Positions 36,338-44,551 of a stretch of DNA of 64,000 nt are shown piece by piece (positions within the stretch are counted from its first letter, which is position 1; each line of letters starts with the position of its first letter). The stretch is taken from the NCBI RefSeq assembly GCF_005863245.1, contig NZ_VBUT01000013.1, positions 124,001 to 188,000 of the forward strand, given 5' to 3'. The stretch is from Nocardia cyriacigeorgica (lineage in GTDB: Bacteria; Actinomycetota; Actinomycetes; Mycobacteriales; Mycobacteriaceae). Both the position numbers and the translations under genes were made by a program. A model generated the notes under the pieces. The model did not search any database, was not told the origin of the DNA, and was given only the letters and a program-made list of their open reading frames with translations.

Positions 36338-38872
36338 ATGACCACATCGACCACCCGGGCGGACGCGGGGCCCCCGGAGACCGGCGCGAGCACCACCCTG
36401 TCGCATCGGCAGGTGCTGACGATTCTCTCCGGCCTGTTGCTCGGCATGTTCCTGGCCGCGTTGGACCAGAACATCGTGAGCGTCGCGATCGTCAAGATCG
36501 CCAACAGCTTGCACGGCTTCGACGAACAGGCGTGGGCCACCACCGCCTATCTGATCACCGCGACCATCACCACACCGCTGTACGGCAAGCTCGCCGACAT
36601 CTACGGCCGCAAACCGTTCTATCTGCTCGCGATCGGGCTGTTCGTCATCGGTTCGGTGGCCTGCACCTTCGCCACCTCGATGTATCAGCTCGCCGCGTTC
36701 CGCGCGTTCCAGGGCCTGGGCGCGGGTGGCCTGATGTCGCTGGCGTTCACCATCATCGGCGATATCGTGCCGGCCCGCGAACGGGTGCGCTACCAGGGCT
36801 ATTTCATGATCGTCTTCGGTGGCGCGACGGTGCTCGGCCCGGTGCTCGGCGGCTTCTTCTCCGATTACGACATCCTCGGCGGCATCGAGGGCTGGCGCTG
36901 GGTGTTCCTGGTGAACGTGCCGGTCGGGGTGCTGGCGATGATCGTGGTCGCGAAGGTGCTCAATGTCCCGCATCAGCGGCAGAACCACCGCATCGACTGG
37001 CTCGGCGCGATAGCGCTGGCGATCTGCGTGGTGCCGCTGCTGATCGTGGCCGAACAGGGCAGGCATTGGGGCTGGGATTCGCACAAGGCGCTGACCTGCT
37101 ACGGCATCGGTGCGGCCGGGCTGCTGCTGTTCGTGCTGATCGAGTTCCTGATGAAGGACGCCGCGCTGATTCCGCTGCGGTTGTTCAAGAACTCCACGTT
37201 CAGCGTCACCATCGCGGGCGGATTCATCGTCGGTGTCGCGATGTTCGGCGCGATCACCATGGTGCCGCAGTACTTCCAGGTGGTGCGCGGGTATTCGCCC
37301 ACCAAGGCGGGTCTGCTCATGCTGCCGCTGGTGCTCGGCATCATGATCGGTTCGGGTGTGGCGGGCCAGATCACCAAGCGCACCGGCCGTTACAAGATCC
37401 TGCCGGTGGCGGGCACCTTCATCATCGCGGTGGGCGCCGTGCTGTACGCGCAGGTGCATTACGACAGCGCGCTGTGGCAGCCGCTGGTGTACGGCGGCGT
37501 CATCGGGCTCGGGCTCGGCGCCTGCATGCAGACGCTGATCATCGCCGCGCAGAACGCGGGCCCGCGCTCGGATATGGGTGTGTCGACCGCGTCGGCGACG
37601 TTCTTCCGGCAGATGGGCGGCACCCTCGGCGTCGCGATCTTCCTGACCATCCTGTTCAATCTGCTGCCGCGCAAGATCACCGACGCGTTCGGCGGAACGC
37701 TGCCGCCCGGCTTCGACGCCGCCGCGCTGGGCGATTTGCAGAGCAACACCAGTGTGATCGCCACGCTGCCGCCGGAGGTCCGGGTGCCGATCCTGACCGG
37801 TTTCACCGACTCCATGCAGGGCGTGTTCTATGCCGCGTCCGCGGTGGCGTTGCTGGCGTGTGTGGTGCTGATGTTCATGAAGGAGATCCCGCTACAGGAC
37901 GCGCCGGTGCCCGCGACGGCGACGGACGCGGCGGCGGCCGAAAGCATCGCCTCGTCCTGGGACGAGGACCAGGTGTGGGAAGGCGCCGCACAGGCTTTGT
38001 CGGAACCGGAGCCGGTACTGGCCGCCGCCGCGGCCCGGCACGCCGAGACCAATGGTCACGGCGCGCACGAGGGCACGGTGACCGCCGCATTCGACGCCGG
38101 CTACGGCGAGGACGCCGCGATCACCGGGCGGGTCCATCGCGAGGACGGGCATCCGGTCCCGGACGCGGCGCTCACCCTGATCGATCCGAAGGGCCGCCAG
38201 GCCGCGCGCGCCACCGGTGACGCACACGGCGAGTTCGTTTTCCCGGCCGCGGACACGGGCAGCTATGTGCTGATCGCGTCGGCGAGCGGACATCAGCCCA
38301 CCGCGGTCAATGTGACGGTCGGGCAGCAGCCCCAGCGACTCGATCTGACACTGCTCGGCTCCGGACGGCTGTCGGGTGTGGTGCGTTCGGCAGGCAGCGG
38401 CGATCCCCTCACCGCCGCGACGGTGACGTTGACCGATCAGCGGGGCGAGGTCGTGGCCAGCGCGGTGACCGGCGCGGACGGCACGTATGTCTGCGAAGGC
38501 GTGGTCGCGGGCTCGTACACGCTGGTGGCGGTGGCCGACCATATGCGCCCGGACGCGAGCACCCTCGCGGTGCCCGACACCGGTGTGCTGCGCCACGATA
38601 TCGAGCTGACCCCGATGGCGGTGCTCGTCGGCACGGCCGAAACCGCGGATGGGCGCACCGTCGCCGACGCCCAGATCACCGTGCTCGACGAGACCGGCGA
38701 ACTGACCGCAACCACCCGCACCGACGAGCACGGACGCTATGTGGTGCCGGATCTTCCGGTCGGCCGGTACACGATCGTGGCGCGCGGCTATCCGGCGGTC
38801 TCCGGGCAGGTGCTGGTGTCCGGCGGTGAGGTGTCGCACGACGTGCGACTCGGGTACGACACCGGCGACTGA
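36338..38872 (+). CDS. DHA2-type MFS multidrug transporter fused to three carboxypeptidase-regulatory-like domains
   Basis: 844 residues from ATG 36338. Residues 1-530 form a 14-helix EmrB/QacA pump: motif GKLADIYGRK between TM2 and TM3, and motif C in GGATVLGPVLGGFFSD. An acidic linker follows. Residues about 592-844 are three tandem beta-sandwich repeats of about 80 residues, each with a G-x-V/A start, DA-x-V/L-TL core and DG-x-Y/GEF turn, as in carboxypeptidase-regulatory/CnaB-like folds. Such fusions occur in some actinobacterial pumps, with no known role for the tail. The tail's side of the membrane depends on an even helix count, which would place it in the cytosol. Confidence 0.85.
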   Translation: MTTSTTRADAGPPETGASTTLSHRQVLTILSGLLLGMFLAALDQNIVSVAIVKIANSLHGFDEQAWATTAYLITATITTPLYGKLADIYGRKPFYLLAIGLFVIGSVACTFATSMYQLAAFRAFQGLGAGGLMSLAFTIIGDIVPARERVRYQGYFMIVFGGATVLGPVLGGFFSDYDILGGIEGWRWVFLVNVPVGVLAMIVVAKVLNVPHQRQNHRIDWLGAIALAICVVPLLIVAEQGRHWGWDSHKALTCYGIGAAGLLLFVLIEFLMKDAALIPLRLFKNSTFSVTIAGGFIVGVAMFGAITMVPQYFQVVRGYSPTKAGLLMLPLVLGIMIGSGVAGQITKRTGRYKILPVAGTFIIAVGAVLYAQVHYDSALWQPLVYGGVIGLGLGACMQTLIIAAQNAGPRSDMGVSTASATFFRQMGGTLGVAIFLTILFNLLPRKITDAFGGTLPPGFDAAALGDLQSNTSVIATLPPEVRVPILTGFTDSMQGVFYAASAVALLACVVLMFMKEIPLQDAPVPATATDAAAAESIASSWDEDQVWEGAAQALSEPEPVLAAAAARHAETNGHGAHEGTVTAAFDAGYGEDAAITGRVHREDGHPVPDAALTLIDPKGRQAARATGDAHGEFVFPAADTGSYVLIASASGHQPTAVNVTVGQQPQRLDLTLLGSGRLSGVVRSAGSGDPLTAATVTLTDQRGEVVASAVTGADGTYVCEGVVAGSYTLVAVADHMRPDASTLAVPDTGVLRHDIELTPMAVLVGTAETADGRTVADAQITVLDETGELTATTRTDEHGRYVVPDLPVGRYTIVARGYPAVSGQVLVSGGEVSHDVRLGYDTGD

Positions 38873-38956
38873 GGTTCGGTGGCGCGAACCGAACTCACCG
38901 TGCGGACGCGCAGTCGAGCCGACAGGCGTGGGGAAATCGCGAACCACCCTCCTGCC

Positions 38957-38981
38957 GATTGACCGGCACCGCACCGGGTAC
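38957..38981 (+). promoter_or_regulatory. SigF-type promoter before the 38-residue protein
   Basis: GATTGA (38957-38962), 13 bp, GGGTAC (38976-38981). Spacing and sequence match the copy before sigF's operon. Confidence 0.65.
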
Positions 38982-38990
38982 GCGGCAAGC

Positions 38991-39107
38991 ATGGAGCTAC
39001 TCGTGATCCTCGCAATTCCGATCGCGGTCGCTGCGGTGATCCTCTACCGCAAGGCGACCGGAAAACATCCGAATGAGCCGTTGACCCCGGACAACGACGG
39101 TGAGTAG
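38991..39107 (+). CDS. 38-residue membrane protein
   Basis: Starts at ATG 38991, 10 bases after a SigF-type -10, so its leader would be only a few bases. One hydrophobic helix (MELLVILAIPIAVAAVILY) is followed by a charged end KHPNEPLTPDND. It resembles tiny stress membrane proteins of actinobacteria, but no family is recognised. It is expressed with, or just before, the gene at 39115. Confidence 0.5.
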   Translation: MELLVILAIPIAVAAVILYRKATGKHPNEPLTPDNDGE

Positions 39108-39114
39108 GCCTGTC

Positions 39115-39345
39115 ATGACATCCATGGATCCCGACCCGTCCCGCACTCCCGATCTCGAACCCGGTGGCGGGGTCCCGCCGGGCGCCACCCCACCGGATAC
39201 CCCGCAGACCTCCGGTCTGTCGGCGCCCGAACCCGACACCCGCCATCACTTCCCGTTCACCGGCATCGCGGCGATCCTGGTGACGGTCCTGGTCGTGGCC
39301 GTATTCCTGGTGGTGGCGGTGGCGCTGGTGATCTCGCTCGGCTGA
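39115..39345 (+). CDS. Small Pro-rich membrane protein
   Basis: 76 residues from ATG 39115; a GTG at 39100 overlapping the upstream stop is possible. A Pro/Thr/Ser-rich N-terminal half (about 1-48) leads to one C-terminal membrane helix (about 50-75). The tail-anchored layout suggests a cytosolic N-terminus. The function is unknown. It is probably cotranscribed with the 38-residue protein under SigF. Confidence 0.5.
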   Translation: MTSMDPDPSRTPDLEPGGGVPPGATPPDTPQTSGLSAPEPDTRHHFPFTGIAAILVTVLVVAVFLVVAVALVISLG

Positions 39346-39357
39346 GCGCGGGCCGGC

Positions 39358-39382
39358 GATTGAGCACCGCGAACCCGGGTAG
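39358..39382 (+). promoter_or_regulatory. SigF-type promoter before the nucleotidyltransferase
   Basis: GATTGA (39358-39363), 13 bp, GGGTAG (39377-39382). Transcription would start within three bases of the ATG at 39392, so the transcript is nearly leaderless. Confidence 0.68.
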
Positions 39383-39391
39383 GCCCCGAAC

Positions 39392-39955
39392 ATGGCACCG
39401 ACGATCGACCAGCTGCTGCACGCGCTGACCCGCGCGGCGAACGCGCTGACCGAGGCCGGGATACCGTTCGCGGTGGCCGGCGGCTGTGCGGTGTACGCGC
39501 GCGGCGGGCCCGCCTCCGATCACGATGTGGACCTGTTCGTGCGGCCCGCCGATATCGGCGAGGTGCGCAGTGTGCTGGCCCGTGCGGGCCTGCGGGTCGC
39601 CGATGCCGCCGAGGACTGGCTGACCAAGGCCTATGACGGCGACACCCTCATCGACGTCGTCCATCGCCCCAACGACCGTGCGGTCACCGATGAGATGCTC
39701 GCGCGGGCCGAGCTGATGCCGGTGGGCCCGACCCGGGCCCCGGTGATCTCCGGCACCGATCTGATGGTCGACAAGCTGCTGGTCTTCAGCGCGCATCGGC
39801 TCGATCTGAGCCCGCTGCTTCGGATCGCTCGCGATCTGCGCGAGCAGGTGGATTGGCCGTCGGTGCGGGCCCAGACCGAACATTCGCCCTACGCCAAGGC
39901 GTTTCTCGGACTCATCGATGATCTCGGGATCGCCGACACCGGAAGAGGCAACTGA
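39392..39955 (+). CDS. Nucleotidyltransferase-fold protein
   Basis: 187 residues from ATG 39392. The polymerase-beta-like motif reads AGGCAVYARGGPASDHDVDLFV at about 28-49, with the metal-binding D-x-D in DHDVD, then LIDVVHR as the third acidic strand. Substrates for this group (including MNT-type antitoxin-like and lincosamide-type enzymes) cannot be told apart here. The stop overlaps the BON gene start by one base (TGATG). A SigF promoter precedes it. Confidence 0.75.
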   Translation: MAPTIDQLLHALTRAANALTEAGIPFAVAGGCAVYARGGPASDHDVDLFVRPADIGEVRSVLARAGLRVADAAEDWLTKAYDGDTLIDVVHRPNDRAVTDEMLARAELMPVGPTRAPVISGTDLMVDKLLVFSAHRLDLSPLLRIARDLREQVDWPSVRAQTEHSPYAKAFLGLIDDLGIADTGRGN

Positions 39956-40227
39956 TGCCAGTGACCCATGAACCCGGATCCACTCCACCGCAATATCTGG
40001 TCGCGAGGCTGCGTCGCGCGCTGGCCGAGGATCCGCGCACCGCCGAACTGGGTGTGCAGGTCCATATTCGCGGCGGTGTCGTCGTCCTCGACGGCGAAGT
40101 CACCAGCGCCGAACGCAAACAGCGGCTCGAGGACGCGGTGCGCGAACTCGTGCCCGACGCCGCCATTCACAACGAGGTCCGGGTGGGCACGCCCGTGCAG
40201 CCGGGGCCGAGCGAGGAATTGCGCTGA
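39955..40227 (+). CDS. BON-domain protein
   Basis: 90 residues from ATG 39955, coupled to the previous stop by TGATG. One BON domain: LRRALAEDPRTAELGVQVHIRGGVVVLDGEVTS then VRELVPDAAIHNEVRV, the alpha-beta pattern that binds phospholipid or adapts stress proteins. No signal peptide is present, so the role is cytosolic. It is likely transcribed from the SigF promoter at 39358. Confidence 0.82.
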   Translation: MPVTHEPGSTPPQYLVARLRRALAEDPRTAELGVQVHIRGGVVVLDGEVTSAERKQRLEDAVRELVPDAAIHNEVRVGTPVQPGPSEELR

Positions 40228-40260
40228 CGGCGCGGCCACGAACGGAAGGAGTTGGCAGGC

Positions 40261-41013
40261 ATGCGGATCGCGGCGGTCGGAGACATTCATCTGGGAACCG
40301 ATTCACGCGGATTGCTGCGCCCGGCGCTGCGGCAGCTGCCCGAGCGTGCCGATGTGCTGCTGCTGGCCGGTGATCTCACCAAACACGGGACCGTGGACGA
40401 AGCTCGCGTCGTCGCCGAGGAATTCGCGGATCTGCCGGTGCCGGTGATCGCGGTGCTCGGCAATCACGACTATCACAGCGACGCCCAGGACGAGATCACC
40501 GATCTGCTCGGCGGCCACAACATCACCGTGCTGGAGGGTTCGGCCACCACCGTCGCCCTGGGCGGCTCGACGCTGGCGGTCGCCGGCACCATCGGCTTCG
40601 GCGGCGGCTTCGCCGGTAAATGCGCGAGTGTGTTCGGTGAGCGGATGATGCGCGATTTCGCCGGACGCGCGGTGGCGCTTGCCGATTCGCTGCGGGTGGC
40701 GCTGGCCGGCTGCGACGCCGACGTCACCGTGGCGTTGACCCACTACTCCCCCGTCACCGACACCCTGCACGGCGAACCACCCGAGATCTATCCCTTCCTC
40801 GGTTCCTATCTGCTCGGCGAGGCGATCGACGACGCGGGCGCGGACCTGGCCCTGCACGGACACGCGCACGCCGGACGGGAACACGGCACCACCCCGGGCG
40901 GGATCCGGGTGCGCAATGTCGCCCAGCCGGTGATCCGGGCCGCCTACACCATCTACGACCTGCGTTCGGCGCCCGAGCCGGCGCGCGTCGGCCGGCCGGG
41001 GGCGGTGCGCTGA
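40261..41013 (+). CDS. Calcineurin-like metallophosphoesterase
   Basis: 250 residues from ATG 40261, chosen by AAGGAG nine bases upstream over a TTG at 40252. All metal motifs are present in order: GDIHLG, LAGDLTKHG, LGNHDYH, LTHYSP and GHAHAG. It hydrolyses phosphoester bonds; this compact form is often a cyclic-nucleotide or diester enzyme, but the substrate is unproven. It follows the BON gene by 33 bp and may be read through from the SigF promoter. Confidence 0.83.
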   Translation: MRIAAVGDIHLGTDSRGLLRPALRQLPERADVLLLAGDLTKHGTVDEARVVAEEFADLPVPVIAVLGNHDYHSDAQDEITDLLGGHNITVLEGSATTVALGGSTLAVAGTIGFGGGFAGKCASVFGERMMRDFAGRAVALADSLRVALAGCDADVTVALTHYSPVTDTLHGEPPEIYPFLGSYLLGEAIDDAGADLALHGHAHAGREHGTTPGGIRVRNVAQPVIRAAYTIYDLRSAPEPARVGRPGAVR

Positions 41014-41058
41014 GGACCGGTTCGCCCATCACACAGTCACCATCGACAGGAGGCAACC

Positions 41059-42027
41059 ATGCAGATCGGGTACAAACTGGCGGCCGAGGCGTTCGGCCCC
41101 GAGGAGCTGATCCGGCAAGCGGTGCAGGCCGAGGCCGCGGGCTTCGACTTCGTGGAGATGAGCGACCACTTCCATCCGTGGCTGGACAACCAGGGACATT
41201 CCCCCTTCGCCTGGACGGTGCTCGGCGCCATCGCCGCTCGCACCGAGCGGATCGGTCTGGCCACCGGCGTCACCTGCCCGATCATCCGGTACCACCCGGC
41301 GATCGTGGCGCAGGCCGCGGCCACCCTCGCGCTGATCTCCCACGGCCGGTTCACCCTCGGTATCGGCTCCGGCGAACGGCTCAACGAGCATGTGGTGGCG
41401 CGTGAGTTCCCCCCGATCGCGGTGCGCCAGGACATGCTGCGCGAGGCGCTCGAGATCATCCGGTTGCTGTGGCGCGGCGGCTACCAATCCTATGACGGGC
41501 GGTATCTGTCGATCTCCGATGCCAGGGTCTTCGATCTGCCCGAGAGCCCACCGCCCATCGCGGTGGCCGCGGGCGGTCCCGAGGCCGCCCGGATCGCCGG
41601 CGAGTTGGGTGATGGCCTGTTCGCCACCGAGCCCGAGGCACGCATCGTCGAGGACTATCACGCCGCGGGCGGCACCGGACCGCGCTACGCCGAGGTCGGC
41701 ATGGCGTGGGCGCCCGATGAGCAGAGCGCCGCCGAAGCCGCGCATGCCACCACCCGCTGGTCGGTGACCGGCTGGAAGGTGATGAGCGAGTTGCCGAATC
41801 CGGTGAACTTCGCGGCGGCGACCACGACCGTGCGGGTCGAGGACATCCGGGAGGCCATGGCCTGCGGTCCCGATCCCGCCCGCTATCTGGAGACGGCGCA
41901 GAACTACGTCGATGCCGGGTACGACCATCTGGTGATGCAGAACGCCGGCCCCGATCCCGACGGGTTCATCGACTTCTACCAGCGTGAACTGGACAAACCG
42001 ATGCGTGAGCTCGTCGCACGGGCATGA
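41059..42027 (+). CDS. F420-dependent LLM-class oxidoreductase (glucose-6-phosphate dehydrogenase-like)
   Basis: 322 residues from ATG 41059, with AGGAGG upstream. A luciferase-like TIM barrel: EAAGFDFVEMSDHFHPW opening and GRFTLGIGSGERLNEHV, close to F420-dependent G6P dehydrogenase, with the catalytic-region H-F-H in DHFHPW. It fits the TIGR03557 group of Fgd-like enzymes with unknown substrates. F420 use is inferred from the family. It could supply reduced F420 or reduce a toxic aldehyde in stressed cells. Confidence 0.84.
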   Translation: MQIGYKLAAEAFGPEELIRQAVQAEAAGFDFVEMSDHFHPWLDNQGHSPFAWTVLGAIAARTERIGLATGVTCPIIRYHPAIVAQAAATLALISHGRFTLGIGSGERLNEHVVAREFPPIAVRQDMLREALEIIRLLWRGGYQSYDGRYLSISDARVFDLPESPPPIAVAAGGPEAARIAGELGDGLFATEPEARIVEDYHAAGGTGPRYAEVGMAWAPDEQSAAEAAHATTRWSVTGWKVMSELPNPVNFAAATTTVRVEDIREAMACGPDPARYLETAQNYVDAGYDHLVMQNAGPDPDGFIDFYQRELDKPMRELVARA

Positions 42028-42074
42028 GCGGCTGCTCACCTGCACCCAGCGGGCGCCCGCCCGCCCGGTGTCCT

Positions 42075-42099
42075 GCGTATCCGCCGCCGTGCCGGGTAT
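42075..42099 (+). promoter_or_regulatory. Weak SigF-type promoter candidate before the 42109 gene
   Basis: GGGTAT (42094-42099) is a perfect -10 and the 13-bp spacing fits, but the -35 is GCGTAT instead of G(A/T)TT. The predicted start is three bases before the ATG at 42109. Confidence 0.35.
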
Positions 42100-42108
42100 C
42101 GCTGCGGT

Positions 42109-42441
42109 ATGACCCACTTCAGACGATGGGGCGCTGTGTACCTGCTGGTGCTGTTGTTCGCGGGCTCATGGGCCGCGCAGTTCGTCACCCAGCTCAGCGA
42201 TTACCGCAGCACCCAGCAAGCACTCGGGCAGCCCTTCGACTGGGGCGGCTACCTGCACAACTTCTTCGCCAGCACCTTCGAGAACTGGCAGAGCGAGTGG
42301 TTGCAGCTGATTTTCCAGGCGATTCTGCTGCTCGGTGCCAAGCATTGGCTGTTCGCCGTCGATGCCGAGGATCTCGAACGCATCGAGAACAAACTCGATG
42401 CACTCAACGCGACGATCGCCCGCACCGGTCCGGTTGTCTGA
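42109..42441 (+). CDS. Small membrane protein, DUF6766-like
   Basis: 110 residues from ATG 42109. Two membrane helices (about 8-26 and 60-82, the second LQLIFQAILLLGAKHWLF) flank a loop with WGGYLHNFFASTFENWQSEW, a pattern remembered for DUF6766. The end is a short charged coil (DLERIENKLDALNATI). The function is unknown; homologues are often near stress genes. Confidence 0.68.
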   Translation: MTHFRRWGAVYLLVLLFAGSWAAQFVTQLSDYRSTQQALGQPFDWGGYLHNFFASTFENWQSEWLQLIFQAILLLGAKHWLFAVDAEDLERIENKLDALNATIARTGPVV

Positions 42442-42447
42442 GCCGCT

Positions 42448-42472
42448 GATTGTTCACGCGCGAGGCGGGTAC
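42448..42472 (+). promoter_or_regulatory. SigF-type promoter before the basic protein gene
   Basis: GATTGT (42448-42453), 13 bp, GGGTAC (42467-42472), 25 bases ahead of the ATG at 42498. Confidence 0.66.
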
Positions 42473-42497
42473 CCGTCCCGCAGACAGGAGGTGTGTC

Positions 42498-42824
42498 ATG
42501 CCGAAGGAATGGACCGACAAACAGGAACGGCAGTACGAGCACATCAAGGATTCGGCCAAGGATCGCGGTGCGGGCACCAAGCGCGCCAAGGAGATCGCGG
42601 CCCGCACGGTCAACAAGAACCGCGCCCAGTCCGGCCAGTCCAAGACCGCGAGCCGCTCGTCCACCCACGACGTGTCGCCGCAGCATCGCGGCGGTAAGCG
42701 CTCGCACAGCGGCTCGAAGGGCCCGACCCGCGACCAGCTGTACAACGAGGCCCGGCAGCGCAATATCAAGGGCCGTTCGAAGATGTCCAAGGCACAGTTG
42801 GCCAAGGCCCTCGGCCGGTCGTAG
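42498..42824 (+). CDS. Basic 'plasmid stabilisation'-type protein with C-terminal SAP-like motif
   Basis: 108 residues from ATG 42498, with AGGAGG upstream. Highly basic and Ser/Arg/Lys-rich, with WTDKQERQYEHIKDSAKDRG and AKEIAARTVNK like ChaB-related stress proteins. The C-terminal DQLYNEARQRNIKGRSKMSKAQLAKAL looks like a Rho-N/SAP DNA-binding helix pair. It is commonly named plasmid stabilisation protein, but there is no plasmid here; nucleic-acid protection in stress fits better. It is followed by UdgX 6 bp later, so both probably share the SigF promoter. Confidence 0.72.
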   Translation: MPKEWTDKQERQYEHIKDSAKDRGAGTKRAKEIAARTVNKNRAQSGQSKTASRSSTHDVSPQHRGGKRSHSGSKGPTRDQLYNEARQRNIKGRSKMSKAQLAKALGRS

Positions 42825-42830
42825 GGGCGC

Positions 42831-43475
42831 GTGGTGAGCACCACCGCGCGGCACACCGCGCGGAAGCCGCCCGGCGCCGCCGAATTCGTGCCGCCCGACG
42901 CGGATCTCGAGCAGTTGCGCGAGGCCGCGGTGGGCTGCCGAGGCTGCGAGCTGTACCGCGACGCCACCCAGACCGTCTTCGGTGAGGGTCCTGCGGGTGC
43001 GCGGGTGGTGATGGTCGGCGAACAGCCCGGTGATCAGGAGGACCGCGCGGGGCATCCCTTCGTCGGCCCGGCGGGCCGGCTGCTCGATCGCGCCCTGGTC
43101 GAGGCCGGTTTCGACCGCGACGAGGTGTATGTGACCAACGCGGTCAAGCATTTCAAGTTCGTCGAACGCGGTAAGCGCCGCATCCACAAACAACCCAGCC
43201 GCACCGAAGTGGTGGCCTGTTCGGCGTGGTTGAGCGCCGAACTGGACCTGGTGGCACCGGATCTGGTGGTCTGCCTGGGCTCGGTGGCCGCCAAGGCGGT
43301 GCTCGGTCCCTCGACCACGGTCGGGGAATTGCGCGGCGTCGTCATCGATGGTCCCGGCTATCAGGTCACGGCGACGGTGCATCCGTCGGCGGTGCTGCGT
43401 TCCACCGACCGCAAGGCCGCCTACGCCGAATTCGTGGGCGATCTGGCCCGCATCCACGACGTCGCACTGCACTGA
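42831..43475 (+). CDS. UdgX-type uracil-DNA glycosylase
   Basis: 214 residues from GTG 42831 (GTG 42834 also possible), 6 bp after the previous stop. Family-4-like uracil glycosylase motifs are GEQPGDQED at 63-71 and HPSAVLR at 184-190. Four cysteines (C36, C39, C130, C148) match the [4Fe-4S] set. The UdgX-specific loop KRRIH holds H119, the residue that in Mycobacterium smegmatis UdgX joins covalently to the DNA after uracil release. It is therefore expected to trap damaged DNA. Its place behind a SigF promoter is notable. Confidence 0.88.
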   Translation: MVSTTARHTARKPPGAAEFVPPDADLEQLREAAVGCRGCELYRDATQTVFGEGPAGARVVMVGEQPGDQEDRAGHPFVGPAGRLLDRALVEAGFDRDEVYVTNAVKHFKFVERGKRRIHKQPSRTEVVACSAWLSAELDLVAPDLVVCLGSVAAKAVLGPSTTVGELRGVVIDGPGYQVTATVHPSAVLRSTDRKAAYAEFVGDLARIHDVALH

Positions 43476-43527
43476 TCATCCGAACCGAGAACCATCCCGG
43501 CAGATCCGCGAGACGAAGGAGCCGGCC

Positions 43528-43725
43528 GTGCGAACCGACCAGCTGACCCACCCGAATCCCCCGCGTGAACCCGATCCGGTGCCGCCTGCCCCGCCACCGC
43601 ATCCGATCCCCGAGCCCGAGCCGGTGCCGCCCGCGCCGCGGCCGGGCGATCCGCCGACGCCGCCGATCCCGCCGCCACCGGACCCGGGACCGTCACCGGA
43701 TCCGATCCCGCCGACACCGGTGTGA
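43528..43725 (+). CDS. Pro-rich 65-residue protein
   Basis: Starts at GTG 43528 with GAAGGAG upstream. Over half the residues are Pro, in P-P/P-x-P runs with Asp/Glu, so it is disordered. The composition may reflect local GC bias, but the ribosome site and position between UdgX and sigF support it. It is convergent with sigF. No function is assigned. Confidence 0.45.
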   Translation: MRTDQLTHPNPPREPDPVPPAPPPHPIPEPEPVPPAPRPGDPPTPPIPPPPDPGPSPDPIPPTPV

Positions 43726-43738
43726 ACCGGCGAAAACC

Positions 43739-44551
43739 TCAGTCCCGCAAGGCTTGTTCGCGCACCCAGTCCAAGGTGCGCGACAGGATGCGGGAGACGT
43801 GCATCTGGGAGACGCCGAGCTGTTCGGCGATCTGATTCTGGGTCATCGATTCGAAGAAGCGCATGCGCAGCACCTGCTGCTCCCGTTCGGGCAGCTCGGC
43901 GATATAAGGCTGCACCGCGAGGTAATCCTCGACGTACTGGTAGGACGGCTCCTCCACGCCGAGCGATTCGGTGAGCGGCAGCGGCGCGTTATCGGCATCC
44001 TCGCCACCGGTCACCGTGTCGATCGAGGAGCTCTGGTAGGCATTACCCGCGATCAAGGCCTGCGTCACCTCGACGAGATCGACGCCGAGTTCCTCGGCGA
44101 GCTCTCTGGCGCGCGGCATCCGGCCCAACCGTTGCGACAGCTTGTCGGTGGCGGGCCCGATACTGAGCTGAATCTCCTTGACCCGCCGGGGAACCCGCAC
44201 CGACCAGGTGTTGTCGCGGAAGTACCGGCGCACTTCGCCCATGATCGTCGGGACCGCGAAGGACAGGAACGACGATCCGCGGGTGGGGTCGAACCGGTCG
44301 ATCGCATGCAGCAGACCCACCCGGGCGACCTGCAACAGGTCTTCGAACAGTTCCCCGCGCCCGGCGAACTTGCGCGCGATGTGCTCGGCCAGCGGCAGGC
44401 AGCGGTCGACCACCTCCTCGCGGGTCTGCGCGTGGCGCGGATCGTCGCCGGGGATCGCGGCGAGTTTCTCCAGCAGCGGCTCGATGTGGTCGTAGCTGTC
44501 CTCGCCGGTATGGCGGCGGGCCTGCCTTGGCCGCTGCCGCTCAGCCGCCAT
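43739..44551 (-). CDS. sigF: Stress sigma factor SigF (SigB/F/G family)
   Basis: 270 residues from ATG 44551, overlapping the anti-sigma gene by 11 bp. Region 2 reads PLAEHIARKFAGRGELFEDLLQVARVGLLHAIDRFDP, region 3 RRVKEIQLSIG, and region 4 LPEREQQVLRMRFFESMTQNQIAEQLGVSQMHVSRI. This is a complete B/F/G-type sigma factor. It is kept inactive by the adjacent UsfX/RsbW and released by an antagonist. The SigF-type promoter ahead of the pair indicates autoregulation, and five more such promoters lie within 11 kb. Confidence 0.92.
   Translation of the reverse strand: MAAERQRPRQARRHTGEDSYDHIEPLLEKLAAIPGDDPRHAQTREEVVDRCLPLAEHIARKFAGRGELFEDLLQVARVGLLHAIDRFDPTRGSSFLSFAVPTIMGEVRRYFRDNTWSVRVPRRVKEIQLSIGPATDKLSQRLGRMPRARELAEELGVDLVEVTQALIAGNAYQSSSIDTVTGGEDADNAPLPLTESLGVEEPSYQYVEDYLAVQPYIAELPEREQQVLRMRFFESMTQNQIAEQLGVSQMHVSRILSRTLDWVREQALRD

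Noticed and set aside
42498..42824. Plasmid origin suggested by the name 'plasmid stabilisation protein'
   Set aside because: The name is historical; the surrounding genes are chromosomal stress genes, and there is no Rep, partition or transfer gene.
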